From the NCBI GenBank assembly GCA_034436045.1, contig DAOTVZ010000072.1, positions 1-12,455 on the forward strand: 12,455 bases of DNA, read 5' to 3'. Below are positions 6,475 through 12,455 of the stretch, one piece after another. Numbering within the stretch: the stretch's first letter is position 1; the number at the start of each line of letters is the position of its first letter. The DNA comes from H111-94 sp034436045 (GTDB lineage: Bacteria; Chloroflexota; Ktedonobacteria; Ktedonobacterales; Ktedonobacteraceae). The position numbers were made by a program, and so were the translations under genes. The notes beneath the pieces are model-generated. The model was not told the origin of the DNA and made no database searches. It saw nothing but the letters and a program-made list of their open reading frames with translations.

Positions 6475-7227
6475 TTAGCGCCCCGGCACTGCATCGAGCC
6501 TCGCCTCTTTAGCCGGCTTCTGCTGCATATAACGCGCCAGGAGTTCACGGGCGCGGTGCAGGCGAGCCTTCACCAGGGCAGGAGTCAGGTGAAGTGTATT
6601 GGCGATCTCTTCATAAGAGAAATCGTACCAGTAGCGTAGCACAATCACGGCGCGGTATTTACTGGGCAACCGTTGCAGATAGCTTTGAATCTCGTCCTGC
6701 TGTTCCCCCTGAAGTGCCGATTGCTCCGGCCCGGTGCCGATATCCACGATCCACTCCAGAAAAGGCACATCCTCTAACGGAAGAGCCAGGAAACGCCGTC
6801 GTCGCAGTTGATCTATCGCCAGGTGCGAGGCGATGGAAAGCAGCCACGTGCTGAATTTGTGCGTAGGCTTGTACGTGGCAAGTTGCGTGTACGCGCGCAC
6901 GAACGTCTCTTGTGTGACATCCTCAGCCTCCGTCACGTTATTCAGCATGCGATAGGCGAGATTCTGCACGGCATCCTTATAGCGTTCGATCAGCAGCGCG
7001 AACATGTCCTGATTGCCCCCTAACACCAGGGCGACCAGTTCAGCGTCGCTCATCGACTCTATCATGCTGCCAGCCTTCACGGCATTGCTAACCGCCCGGC
7101 GCGCTTCCACCCGCTCCTGAATATCTGTAAGCGCCCCCGCATCCACCTCTCCACGTCGTTTATGTGCTGGCGAAAGTGACCCGATAAGCCCGATTGTATT
7201 TGAAGCTTTCACTGTCGATTCTATCAT
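6475..7227 (-). CDS. ECF-type RNA polymerase sigma factor (sigma-70 family, RpoE-like)
   Basis: Directs RNA polymerase to a dedicated promoter set. In the 250-residue form, region 2 spans about 75-145 (FALLIERYKDAVQNLAYRM, then EDVTQETFVRAY, then FSTWLLSIASHLAIDQLRRR) and region 4 spans about 182-233 (LPSKYRAVIVLRYWYDFSYEEIA, then TPALVKARLHRARELL). Both are typical of ECF group sigma factors. Two starts are possible. The ATG at 7227 has GGTGA 3 nt upstream and gives a 54-residue extension of no known fold. The ATG at 7065 has GAAGG 8 nt upstream and gives 196 residues, the normal ECF length, starting exactly where the family usually begins. I list the longer form but would not be surprised by the shorter. 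Two membrane-protein genes follow on the same strand. No promoter could be assigned. Confidence 0.92.
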   Translation of the reverse strand: MIESTVKASNTIGLIGSLSPAHKRRGEVDAGALTDIQERVEARRAVSNAVKAGSMIESMSDAELVALVLGGNQDMFALLIERYKDAVQNLAYRMLNNVTEAEDVTQETFVRAYTQLATYKPTHKFSTWLLSIASHLAIDQLRRRRFLALPLEDVPFLEWIVDIGTGPEQSALQGEQQDEIQSYLQRLPSKYRAVIVLRYWYDFSYEEIANTLHLTPALVKARLHRARELLARYMQQKPAKEARLDAVPGR

Positions 7228-7547
7228 GCGTCACCGCTCAATTTTCTTTTCTCATACAGAAGGAGGACAGGGAAAATGTCCCTCCTACGCTCATCTACGA
7301 GCAGGCTGTAAGAAAGTTGTAGTCCTGATTTTTAGCTACTCACGATAACTTTTTTCATTTACAGGGTTCAACGTACCAGCATCGGCCCTATCAAAATGAA
7401 GAAATGTTCAGTAATCCTTTCCATCATAACATAAATAGCCCCAACTTTCATCCCCCACATTTTACCAGTATTGTAATAGAGCAGTCATAGATTGTCCCCT
7501 GTCAAGCGTGGAGAGATTGTATGTAGCCTGAAAGGGGGAAAGCAACT
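7228..7547. other. 320-nt divergent intergenic region with a small hairpin
   Basis: It lies between the ECF sigma gene (minus) and the DUF6414-like gene (plus). A bulged stem-loop at 7261-7286 (AGGAGG...CCTCCT, 6 bp plus 3 bp) is the only clear structure. Its flank, read on the minus strand (CGTAGGAGGGACA), resembles the ends of the palindromic repeats elsewhere in the window. The remainder is A/T-richer than the genes. I see no convincing sigma-70 or ECF (GGAAC/CGTC) promoter on either strand, and no ORF. Confidence 0.5.
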
Positions 7548-8453
7548 GTGTCCAAACCCGATACACTCTTATATCCGCTCTATATCGATGTACCGATGAT
7601 GATGGGCTGCATGGCCTCACTAGCCGAGGTCTACGCCCTGGAAAATAGCTGGCAACCGAATCGTGAACTCATGGCCACCTTCACTAACATGATCGATGGG
7701 GAAATCACCCTGCATGGGGCCGTCGCTCAACTTGTCGAGGCCACCACGAAAACGCACGAGCCGCACGAAAGCCTCAGCCACCGAGAGCGCAACCTGATTA
7801 CCTTTAAGCAGGCCGGTTCCTCGCTCCTTGCCCGCATCCGCCACGAACTCTACCAACAGGGATATATCCTGCCTCTTGACGAATACAACCACGAAGAGTG
7901 GGAGCGTATTCCACCCTCTAGCCTGGTCGAGCTATCGGGTGAAGTTTCGCGCAGCCCCATCACCGAGCTGATCCTGCTCTTCAAGCGCTTCATTACTGTC
8001 ATGATGCAATCATTGCCGATCAATCCACAGGGCAATGTCGATATGAGCAATCTCAACCCTTATCAGATCAATCTGCTGCAAAATATGTCGCTCTTCCAGG
8101 CCGTCATCGCCGATCTGGAAAGCTCACCACTCTCAGACATGGTGCTGCGACAGAACGGTCGAGGTGTGCGACGAACCGCCGTGCTGGACCTCTCAACCAA
8201 AATTTTACCGCTGCACGAGCAGGAACTGCTCTGCAACGGCTCAGTCACGGTTATTGGCAAGCTGACGCGCGTTCTGCAACAGGATGAAAGCATCAACCTC
8301 TACCGCCGTTCCGTCCTCGGTTCGGCGACCAGGGGCATCCTGACCCAGCTCGTGCAGAGTTTCAACGCGACCCCTGGTATCAGCGTCCAGCCTGCCTCCG
8401 GCGTGGTGTCCTATCCGGCCATTGAAGTACTTCCTATCGCCATTTACATCTGA
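7548..8453 (+). CDS. Soluble protein resembling DUF6414 family
   Basis: A 301-residue protein without signal peptide or membrane helices. It starts with GTG, with AAAGGGGG (7531-7538) placed 9 nt upstream. The N-terminal LYPLYIDVPMMMGCMASLAE and the C-terminal part (VTVIGKLTRVLQQDESINLYRR at 233-254, then a final PAIEVLPIAIYI) recall DUF6414 proteins, which open with a short strand-plus-helix and have a 'VIGKVTRV...sInLlRrt' block near the end; this match is from memory. A run of Met (MMMGCM at 17-22) is unusual. It is a single gene with its own upstream region, divergent from the sigma cassette and convergent with the response regulator 25 nt away. The function is unknown; DUF6414-type proteins are sometimes found near defence genes, but nothing here shows that. 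Confidence 0.75.
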   Translation: MSKPDTLLYPLYIDVPMMMGCMASLAEVYALENSWQPNRELMATFTNMIDGEITLHGAVAQLVEATTKTHEPHESLSHRERNLITFKQAGSSLLARIRHELYQQGYILPLDEYNHEEWERIPPSSLVELSGEVSRSPITELILLFKRFITVMMQSLPINPQGNVDMSNLNPYQINLLQNMSLFQAVIADLESSPLSDMVLRQNGRGVRRTAVLDLSTKILPLHEQELLCNGSVTVIGKLTRVLQQDESINLYRRSVLGSATRGILTQLVQSFNATPGISVQPASGVVSYPAIEVLPIAIYI

Positions 8454-8478
8454 CCGGCCTCTCGGATGCTCTAGTAAT

Positions 8479-9171
8479 TCAATCCAACGAATCGACCAGC
8501 CGATAGCCCAGGTAGGGTTCAGTGATAATATAGCGTGGATGGGCGGGGTCTGGCTCCAGTTTAACGCGCAAGCGGCGTACTACACCTTTCACATAGCCCG
8601 TGGCGTCATCATACTGCGTGCCCCATACTCGTTGCAGCAGCAGACGGATCGTCATTACGCGCCCAACGTTATTCGCCAGTTCGGCCAACACGGCATATTC
8701 AATAGGGGTCAGATCAACAGTGCGCCCTGCCACACAGACGCGCCGTGTCTCCGTGTCGATGACCAGGTCGCCACACACAACCTTTTTGGGTGCAACCTTC
8801 TTGCCACGTCGTAATACAGCACGGATGCGCGCCAGCAGTTCCGCGAGGCGAAACGGTTTGACCAGATAATCGTCCGCGCCCAGATCTAAAACGGAGACAA
8901 TATCTGATTCGCTCCCTTTAATGCTTAACACGATGATGGGGGTCGTCGAACTTTCGCGGATGCGCTGACAGACCTCAAGGCCACTGCAACGTGGCATAAC
9001 CAGGTCGAGCAAGATCAACTCCGGGGCCTCGCGCTCAAATACGTCCAATGCCTCCTCACCATCACTCGCGGTGATCATTTTATAGCCATGCGCCACCAAA
9101 GCTTGCTTGACAGCGGCCATGATACCGGGATCATCGTCTACCAGGAGAATGCTCTGCCGGGCATAACCCAT
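8479..9171 (-). CDS. OmpR/PhoB-family response regulator, KdpE-like
   Basis: A 230-residue DNA-binding response regulator. The receiver domain (6-118) has the acidic pocket DDD at 12-14, phosphoacceptor Asp56 (LLDLVMP), Ser83 in the switch position (VLSIKG) and Lys105 (DDYLVKPF). The winged-helix output domain is at about 130-226 (LTPIEYAVLAEL, RLLLQRVWG, YVKGVVRRLRVKLEP, ITEPYLGYRL). The SIKGSES segment and overall pattern are nearest to KdpE. A perfect GGAGG lies 7 nt before the chosen ATG at 9171; the frame runs open to 9207. It follows the histidine kinase gene by 39 nt on the same strand and is its obvious partner. Its likely targets include the kinase promoter region, where 11-bp repeats occur. 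No kdp potassium-transport genes are in the window. Confidence 0.95.
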   Translation of the reverse strand: MGYARQSILLVDDDPGIMAAVKQALVAHGYKMITASDGEEALDVFEREAPELILLDLVMPRCSGLEVCQRIRESSTTPIIVLSIKGSESDIVSVLDLGADDYLVKPFRLAELLARIRAVLRRGKKVAPKKVVCGDLVIDTETRRVCVAGRTVDLTPIEYAVLAELANNVGRVMTIRLLLQRVWGTQYDDATGYVKGVVRRLRVKLEPDPAHPRYIITEPYLGYRLVDSLD

Positions 9172-9210
9172 GACATTACCTCCCTTAGAGATATTCAGAT
9201 CACACAACGC

Positions 9211-11883
9211 TCATACTACCAGTACGCCTTGTGTCCCATCCGCATCAAATTCAGCCGCCTCGGCGGTCGGTAGGGGTAACGCAATATAAAAAATGCTGCC
9301 GCCACCTTTTCTATCCTCTACCCAGATACGCCCGTGATGTGCCTCAACAATCCCTTTACAAATAGCAAGACCTAATCCGCTCCCTTTGACGTGTGAGCGT
9401 CGATCTCTCTCCAGCCGATAGAAACGCTGAAAAATCTTCTCATGCTCGCCCCTGGGGATACCAGGCCCGCGATCAGCCACACTTAGCCACACCTCTTTCC
9501 CTACCATAAACGCCTCAATTTCGATGGGCGCGTACTGGGCGGCATACTTGCAAGCATTTTCCAGCAAATTCCATACAACCTGTATCAGCCGTGTAGCATC
9601 GAGATAGGCTAAAGGTAGCGGGGATTCAATTTTTTTCTCAATATGACATGCGCCGTGTAAGCGCGTAAATTCTGCTACTGCGTCATCAATCAGTATTGGC
9701 AACTCTACCCAATCGCAATCGAGTGGCAACACATCGGCTTCAATCCGTGACAGATCCAGGAGTTGATCCACCAGCAATCCCAGACGGTGGGCCTGACCCG
9801 CGATATTGTGTAGAAGATGTTCTTTGCTCGTCGCAGATTGGACGCTATCGGCATCAAGCAGGCTTTCCACCGAGGCGCGAATAGCCGTCAGTGGCGAGCG
9901 CAGGTCATGTGAGACGGCTGCGAGGAAGCCGCTCTTGAGCCGATCCGCTTCGCGCAGTGCCTCCATCTCGCTAGCGGCACGCAATAATTGTGCATTCCTC
10001 AGTGCCAGACCAATCTGCTGCCCCACAGCGGAGAAGAAAGCCAGATCATCCTTGTTCCGTTTGTTGCCACTTAATAGCCCTATCAGCAATACGCCTGATA
10101 GAGCATTACCCGCCTCCAGGGCTACCGCCAGTAGATGCTGCAAACCGAGTGCGTGTAACGCAGCACTAATAGCTGACTCGGTGCTGCAATCCGCGCAGAA
10201 CTTGAGCGGACGTTGTAAATCGATGACACGGCGGGCTAGCGGGCAAAGTATATGCAAGGGCAGCATTGTGCTGTCAAGAGAGGCCAACACGCGGCTGTAA
10301 TGAGCGACGGGCCTGAGTTGATCATCTTGCTGATCAAGTAAGAGAATCACACCTGCATCCGCCCCGGTGATCTCGACGATACGTTGCAGTACGAGGTCGA
10401 GATGCTGAGCCGGATCAAGCAGAGTACTGAGTAAATGCGCAATGGTGTTGAGTGCCTCAATCTGACTGTTATGCTGCTGGAGAGAGTCGAAGAGGCGTGC
10501 ATTTTCCAGGGCAGTAGCCGATTGAGTAGCGAAAGTCAGACCCAGGTGTATTTCTTCGATAGTCCAGGTATAGGGCACGGGACGTGAGACAGTAATAAAG
10601 CCACTAATTCCACGCGCGGTTGCCAATGGCAGAAGCAACAGAGAGCGAATGCCCATCTGTGCCATCTGCGTGGCGTGCAGCAGGGACGATCTCAGCACGT
10701 CATTCATCACTACCGGCTCACCGCGTTCCTGTACAAGCGCTACTATTCCGCTCTCATACAGGAGCGCCAATAGCTTCGGTACACTTTGCTGGTGAGCGGA
10801 CGATGACGCGGTGCCGAGCGAGGCGATGCTCCTGGATGGCATCTGTTCCTCTTCGTCAAAGAGATGAATACCCGCCTGCTCAGTACCCAAAAGGTGGGCG
10901 GCCTGTTCCACAATCTTTTCGCGTGTCACCGACAGATCGAGGCTGGCGCTGATGATGCCGGCGGCTGCTGCCAGGCGCTCGGCATTATACGCGCGTCGCT
11001 CCTGCGAATTGAGCTGCCGGAAAGGAGCAGATGGAGCGGAATCACTGAGCGCAAGGCTCTGTGCGAGTGCGGTGGGATGTTTCTGGCTCATAATCATCTC
11101 ATTCGTTCGCCTGGTCTGGATAGAATCGGCACGCGGGACACGAGAACGGCTCATGGCAAAATCATATATGCGTGATCGTTGCGCAGGTTGGAGTCGCCCG
11201 GTGAGCAGTTCATGCAGGCGTTGCCGTGTTTCTAGCGCCGCAACCGCCAGTAGACCAGTGAGAAAGGGGCGGATGAGGCGATAATCTCCGGTCACATCCA
11301 GAATACCGATGGTCTCATTGGTTAAAGGGTGAGTGATGGGAGCAGCCGTGCAGGTCAGGTCTTGCCAACCATCACAGTAGTGTTCAGCCGCCATAAGCTG
11401 CACCACATGTCTATCGACCAGCGCTGTACCAATAGCGTTTGTACCCGCTCCTGCCTCGCTCCAGTTGCCGCCTGGCACAAAGTCGATGCGTGCAAGGCGA
11501 CGACGAATAGCTCTATCGCCGATAACCTCTAACAATCGCCCTTGCGCGTCGCTTAGCACCACCACGTAGCCGGAATCGGCCAGGAAGTCGGTCAGATAAC
11601 TCATTGCGGGATGCGCCGCCTCAATCAGAAGCGCGTTGTCATTGCGCAGTTGTTCGAGTTGCGTCTCGCGGGCCACCGCCAGCGGTGCGCACCGCCGTGA
11701 AGGATTGACTGCCAATGTACGACACCGTTCCCAGGAGGCGAGGATCACGGGGCGTGGCAGCCCTGACGACAGGCTCCCTGTACTTAGAAAATCGTCCCGA
11801 ACTGTCGTGAGTTCCCGCGCTGTACGCTCGATCTCCGAGGGTGATGCAATAGACAGATGGACGCGATATGGTTGTATCCTCAT
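9211..11883 (-). CDS. Soluble multi-GAF sensor histidine kinase with an AcoR-type N-terminal GAF domain
   Basis: An 890-residue kinase. Residues about 43-229 match the N-terminal sensor of AcoR-type sigma-54 activators (RPVILASWERCR; VPGGNWSEAGAGTNAIGTAL at 137-156; AAEHYCDGWQDLTCTAAPI). A Ser/Arg-rich linker follows, then GAF 2 (about 308-464) and GAF 3 (476-634). HisKA is at 647-714 with phospho-acceptor His659 (AVSHDLRSPLTAI, as in KdpD). HATPase_c is at about 759-872 with N-box Asn776 (NLLENACKY), DRGPGIP (804-810), FQRFYRLE and GSGLGL (834-839). No membrane helix is visible, so it should sense a cytoplasmic signal or small ligand. I chose the ATG at 11883 because GAGG lies 7 nt upstream; the frame runs open to a TTG at 11946. 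The response regulator gene follows 39 nt later. The ligand is unknown; the AcoR resemblance suggests, but does not show, a small metabolite such as acetoin. Confidence 0.93.
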   Translation of the reverse strand: MRIQPYRVHLSIASPSEIERTARELTTVRDDFLSTGSLSSGLPRPVILASWERCRTLAVNPSRRCAPLAVARETQLEQLRNDNALLIEAAHPAMSYLTDFLADSGYVVVLSDAQGRLLEVIGDRAIRRRLARIDFVPGGNWSEAGAGTNAIGTALVDRHVVQLMAAEHYCDGWQDLTCTAAPITHPLTNETIGILDVTGDYRLIRPFLTGLLAVAALETRQRLHELLTGRLQPAQRSRIYDFAMSRSRVPRADSIQTRRTNEMIMSQKHPTALAQSLALSDSAPSAPFRQLNSQERRAYNAERLAAAAGIISASLDLSVTREKIVEQAAHLLGTEQAGIHLFDEEEQMPSRSIASLGTASSSAHQQSVPKLLALLYESGIVALVQERGEPVVMNDVLRSSLLHATQMAQMGIRSLLLLPLATARGISGFITVSRPVPYTWTIEEIHLGLTFATQSATALENARLFDSLQQHNSQIEALNTIAHLLSTLLDPAQHLDLVLQRIVEITGADAGVILLLDQQDDQLRPVAHYSRVLASLDSTMLPLHILCPLARRVIDLQRPLKFCADCSTESAISAALHALGLQHLLAVALEAGNALSGVLLIGLLSGNKRNKDDLAFFSAVGQQIGLALRNAQLLRAASEMEALREADRLKSGFLAAVSHDLRSPLTAIRASVESLLDADSVQSATSKEHLLHNIAGQAHRLGLLVDQLLDLSRIEADVLPLDCDWVELPILIDDAVAEFTRLHGACHIEKKIESPLPLAYLDATRLIQVVWNLLENACKYAAQYAPIEIEAFMVGKEVWLSVADRGPGIPRGEHEKIFQRFYRLERDRRSHVKGSGLGLAICKGIVEAHHGRIWVEDRKGGGSIFYIALPLPTAEAAEFDADGTQGVLVV

Positions 11884-12033
11884 ACCTCTACCTCGTCTGT
11901 GCAGGTGAGGCATAGCTATGGCAGCCTTGCCTTCATGGCCCCCCAACGGTCGGAGGGTACGACGAAAGAATCCCTACAATAGGTATCTATAACCAGGCGC
12001 TTAAGAACAGTGATAGACAAGTTACTACAGGTC

Positions 12034-12063
12034 TTTATAGCATATTTGCTAACCTCCTGTCTA
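12034..12063 (-). promoter_or_regulatory. Sigma-70-like promoter of the histidine kinase/response regulator operon
   Basis: Read on the minus strand: TAGACA (12063-12058; 5/6 match to TTGACA), an 18-nt spacer, then TATAAA (12039-12034; 5/6 match) preceded by TGC, an extended -10. The predicted start is near 12027, leaving a leader of about 143 nt (11884-12027) before the kinase ATG in which I see no further gene or clear riboswitch. This is the best promoter match in the window. Confidence 0.65.
12038..12051. promoter_or_regulatory. Operator-like inverted repeat inside the kinase promoter spacer
   Basis: TAGCA-TATT-TGCTA is a perfect inverted repeat overlapping the -10 edge and filling most of the spacer. 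A second pair, ATAGACA (12013-12019) and TGTCTAT (12058-12064), flanks the whole promoter. Both placements suit a regulator that blocks or reshapes the promoter, but no binding protein can be named. Confidence 0.4.
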
Positions 12064-12117
12064 TGCAGATGTGACAGAAATGTGATCATTTTGTGATTTT
12101 TTTACCACTTTTTTACC
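12064..12117 (-). promoter_or_regulatory. Helically phased 11-bp direct repeats abutting the -35 of the kinase promoter
   Basis: On the minus strand three TCACA motifs are spaced exactly 11 bp (TGTGA on the plus strand at 12070, 12081 and 12092), each as a 7-mer (A/G)TCACA(A/T) with a 4-nt gap. Upstream, GGTAAAAAA occurs twice, again 11 bp apart, giving two phased A-tracts (12098-12103 and 12109-12114). Two or more 11-bp direct repeats with 7-mer plus 4-nt gap is the known geometry of PhoB/OmpR-family boxes. Since the operon encodes such a regulator, autoregulation is the simplest inference. The A-tracts may bend the DNA or act like an UP element. Confidence 0.55.
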
Positions 12118-12188
12118 GCCTGCTCAGCCAGAGGCCTCATTTTCTATAAGGGTGTGTTTTATGGATATGAGCAATTGAAGCTGGCAAT

Positions 12189-12276
12189 CCCGGCGTAGAG
12201 ACCGATTCACCGTGTTCGCTGGCTCCTCAGGCGGGGCGAGGCCGCACGGACGTGATCAATCTGTCCCTACGCCGGG
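12189..12276. repeat. Degenerate 88-bp member of the palindromic repeat family
   Basis: The ends are 19-nt inverted repeats (12189-12207 and 12258-12276) with two mismatches, with outer tips CCCGGCGTAG/CTACGCCGGG. Read on the minus strand it contains GTAGGGACAGATTGATCACG followed by CTCGCCCC and then an AGG...CGA block, the same order as in the 87-bp units at 1-274. It lies between the catalase stop and the kinase regulatory region and may also fold as a transcription end signal. The rest of the 433-nt gene-free stretch 11884-12316 holds the kinase promoter signals; nothing else is seen. Confidence 0.7.
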
Positions 12277-12316
12277 TTGTTTCCTGGTCTATTTTGTTAC
12301 AGCCTATAACCTGTTC

Positions 12317-12455
12317 CTACCGCTCTGGCGAGAGAACCAGACCGAGGGCCTGGGCAATCCGCTCGCCCAATTCCTGATCGACCTGGTACCAGAGCTTGAG
12401 CGCGCGCTCTTGAATGTGACGTTCTACGCCCTGGCTCATGTGCCCGGCTATATTG
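12317..12455 (-). CDS. Catalase, C-terminal end (partial, continues beyond the window)
   Basis: The last 45 codons and a TAG stop are present; the upstream part lies outside the window. The peptide reads NIAGHMSQGVERHIQERALK, then LWYQVDQELGERIAQALGL, then VLSPER. It matches the C-terminal helix region of small-subunit haem catalases, where 'N..ghl......iq.R....f..vD.elG.rvA..LGl' is conserved. Haem catalases dismutate hydrogen peroxide to water and oxygen. The active-site His, Asn and haem-ligand Tyr are not in view. The short tail after GLGL-like LGL fits a monofunctional catalase ending normally, with no large C-terminal domain. Confidence 0.8.
   Translation of the reverse strand, partial: NIAGHMSQGVERHIQERALKLWYQVDQELGERIAQALGLVLSPER

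Noticed and set aside
7322..7372. ECF-type autoregulatory promoter upstream of the sigma gene
   Set aside because: A minus-strand GAACC and CGTG are present but separated by about 20 nt, too far for the usual 16-17 nt ECF spacing.
9806..10300. 164-residue ORF antisense to the histidine kinase
   Set aside because: It is Ser/Arg/Ala-rich low-complexity, typical of a shadow frame, and overlaps the GAF 3 and HisKA coding region.
12070..12097. CRP-type site from TGTGA motifs
   Set aside because: A CRP site needs TGTGA-N6-TCACA in opposite orientation; here all copies point the same way at 11-bp spacing.

Overview
The window looks like a piece of a Chloroflexota chromosome, most likely of the Ktedonobacteria type. 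This is inferred from the gene flavour: PH-domain membrane proteins, an ECF sigma cassette with a polymer-forming membrane protein, GAF-rich histidine kinases, and palindromic intergenic repeats built on a GTAGGGGC core. No marker gene proves the taxonomy. Gene density is normal. No phage or transposase gene, tRNA, rRNA or CRISPR array is visible.

Layout from left to right. Positions 1-274 are a tandem array of an 87-bp repeat. A dUTPase gene (317-793, minus) follows, apparently read from a leaderless promoter. Divergent from it is a two-gene plus-strand unit: a small CvpA-like four-helix membrane protein (1075-1653) and a large protein with two bacterial PH modules and a C-terminal PASTA domain (1711-3315). 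A 126-bp inverted-repeat element (3313-3438) separates that unit from a convergent TrmA/RlmD-type RNA uracil-C5 methyltransferase (3453-4814, minus).

Next is a minus-strand cassette read from about 7227 down to 4954: an ECF sigma factor, a small Gln-rich three-helix membrane protein, and a secreted beta-repeat (bactofilin-like) protein with a multi-helix C-terminal membrane part. The first two genes are 13 nt apart. The third lies behind a perfect 14-bp hairpin just upstream of its ribosome binding site. The arrangement suggests an envelope stress or envelope architecture unit in which the membrane proteins sense for, or respond to, the sigma factor. A lone plus-strand gene (7548-8453) diverges from it and encodes a soluble protein resembling DUF6414.

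The right third is a two-component system on the minus strand. A large hybrid-architecture histidine kinase (AcoR-type GAF, two more GAFs, HisKA, HATPase_c; 9211-11883) is followed 39 nt later by an OmpR/KdpE-type response regulator (8479-9171). Upstream of the kinase is a good sigma-70-like promoter with an inverted repeat inside its spacer. Next to its -35 lie direct repeats spaced exactly 11 bp, the geometry expected for an OmpR/PhoB-family regulator, so autoregulation is a plausible reading. A degenerate 88-bp repeat element (12189-12276) and the last 45 codons of a catalase gene (12317-12455, minus) close the window.

Nothing here proves a wholly new system. The most promising items are the kinase promoter with phased repeats, the AcoR-GAF/KdpD-like domain combination, the sigma/bactofilin-like membrane cassette with its intergenic hairpin, and the dispersed palindromic repeat family.
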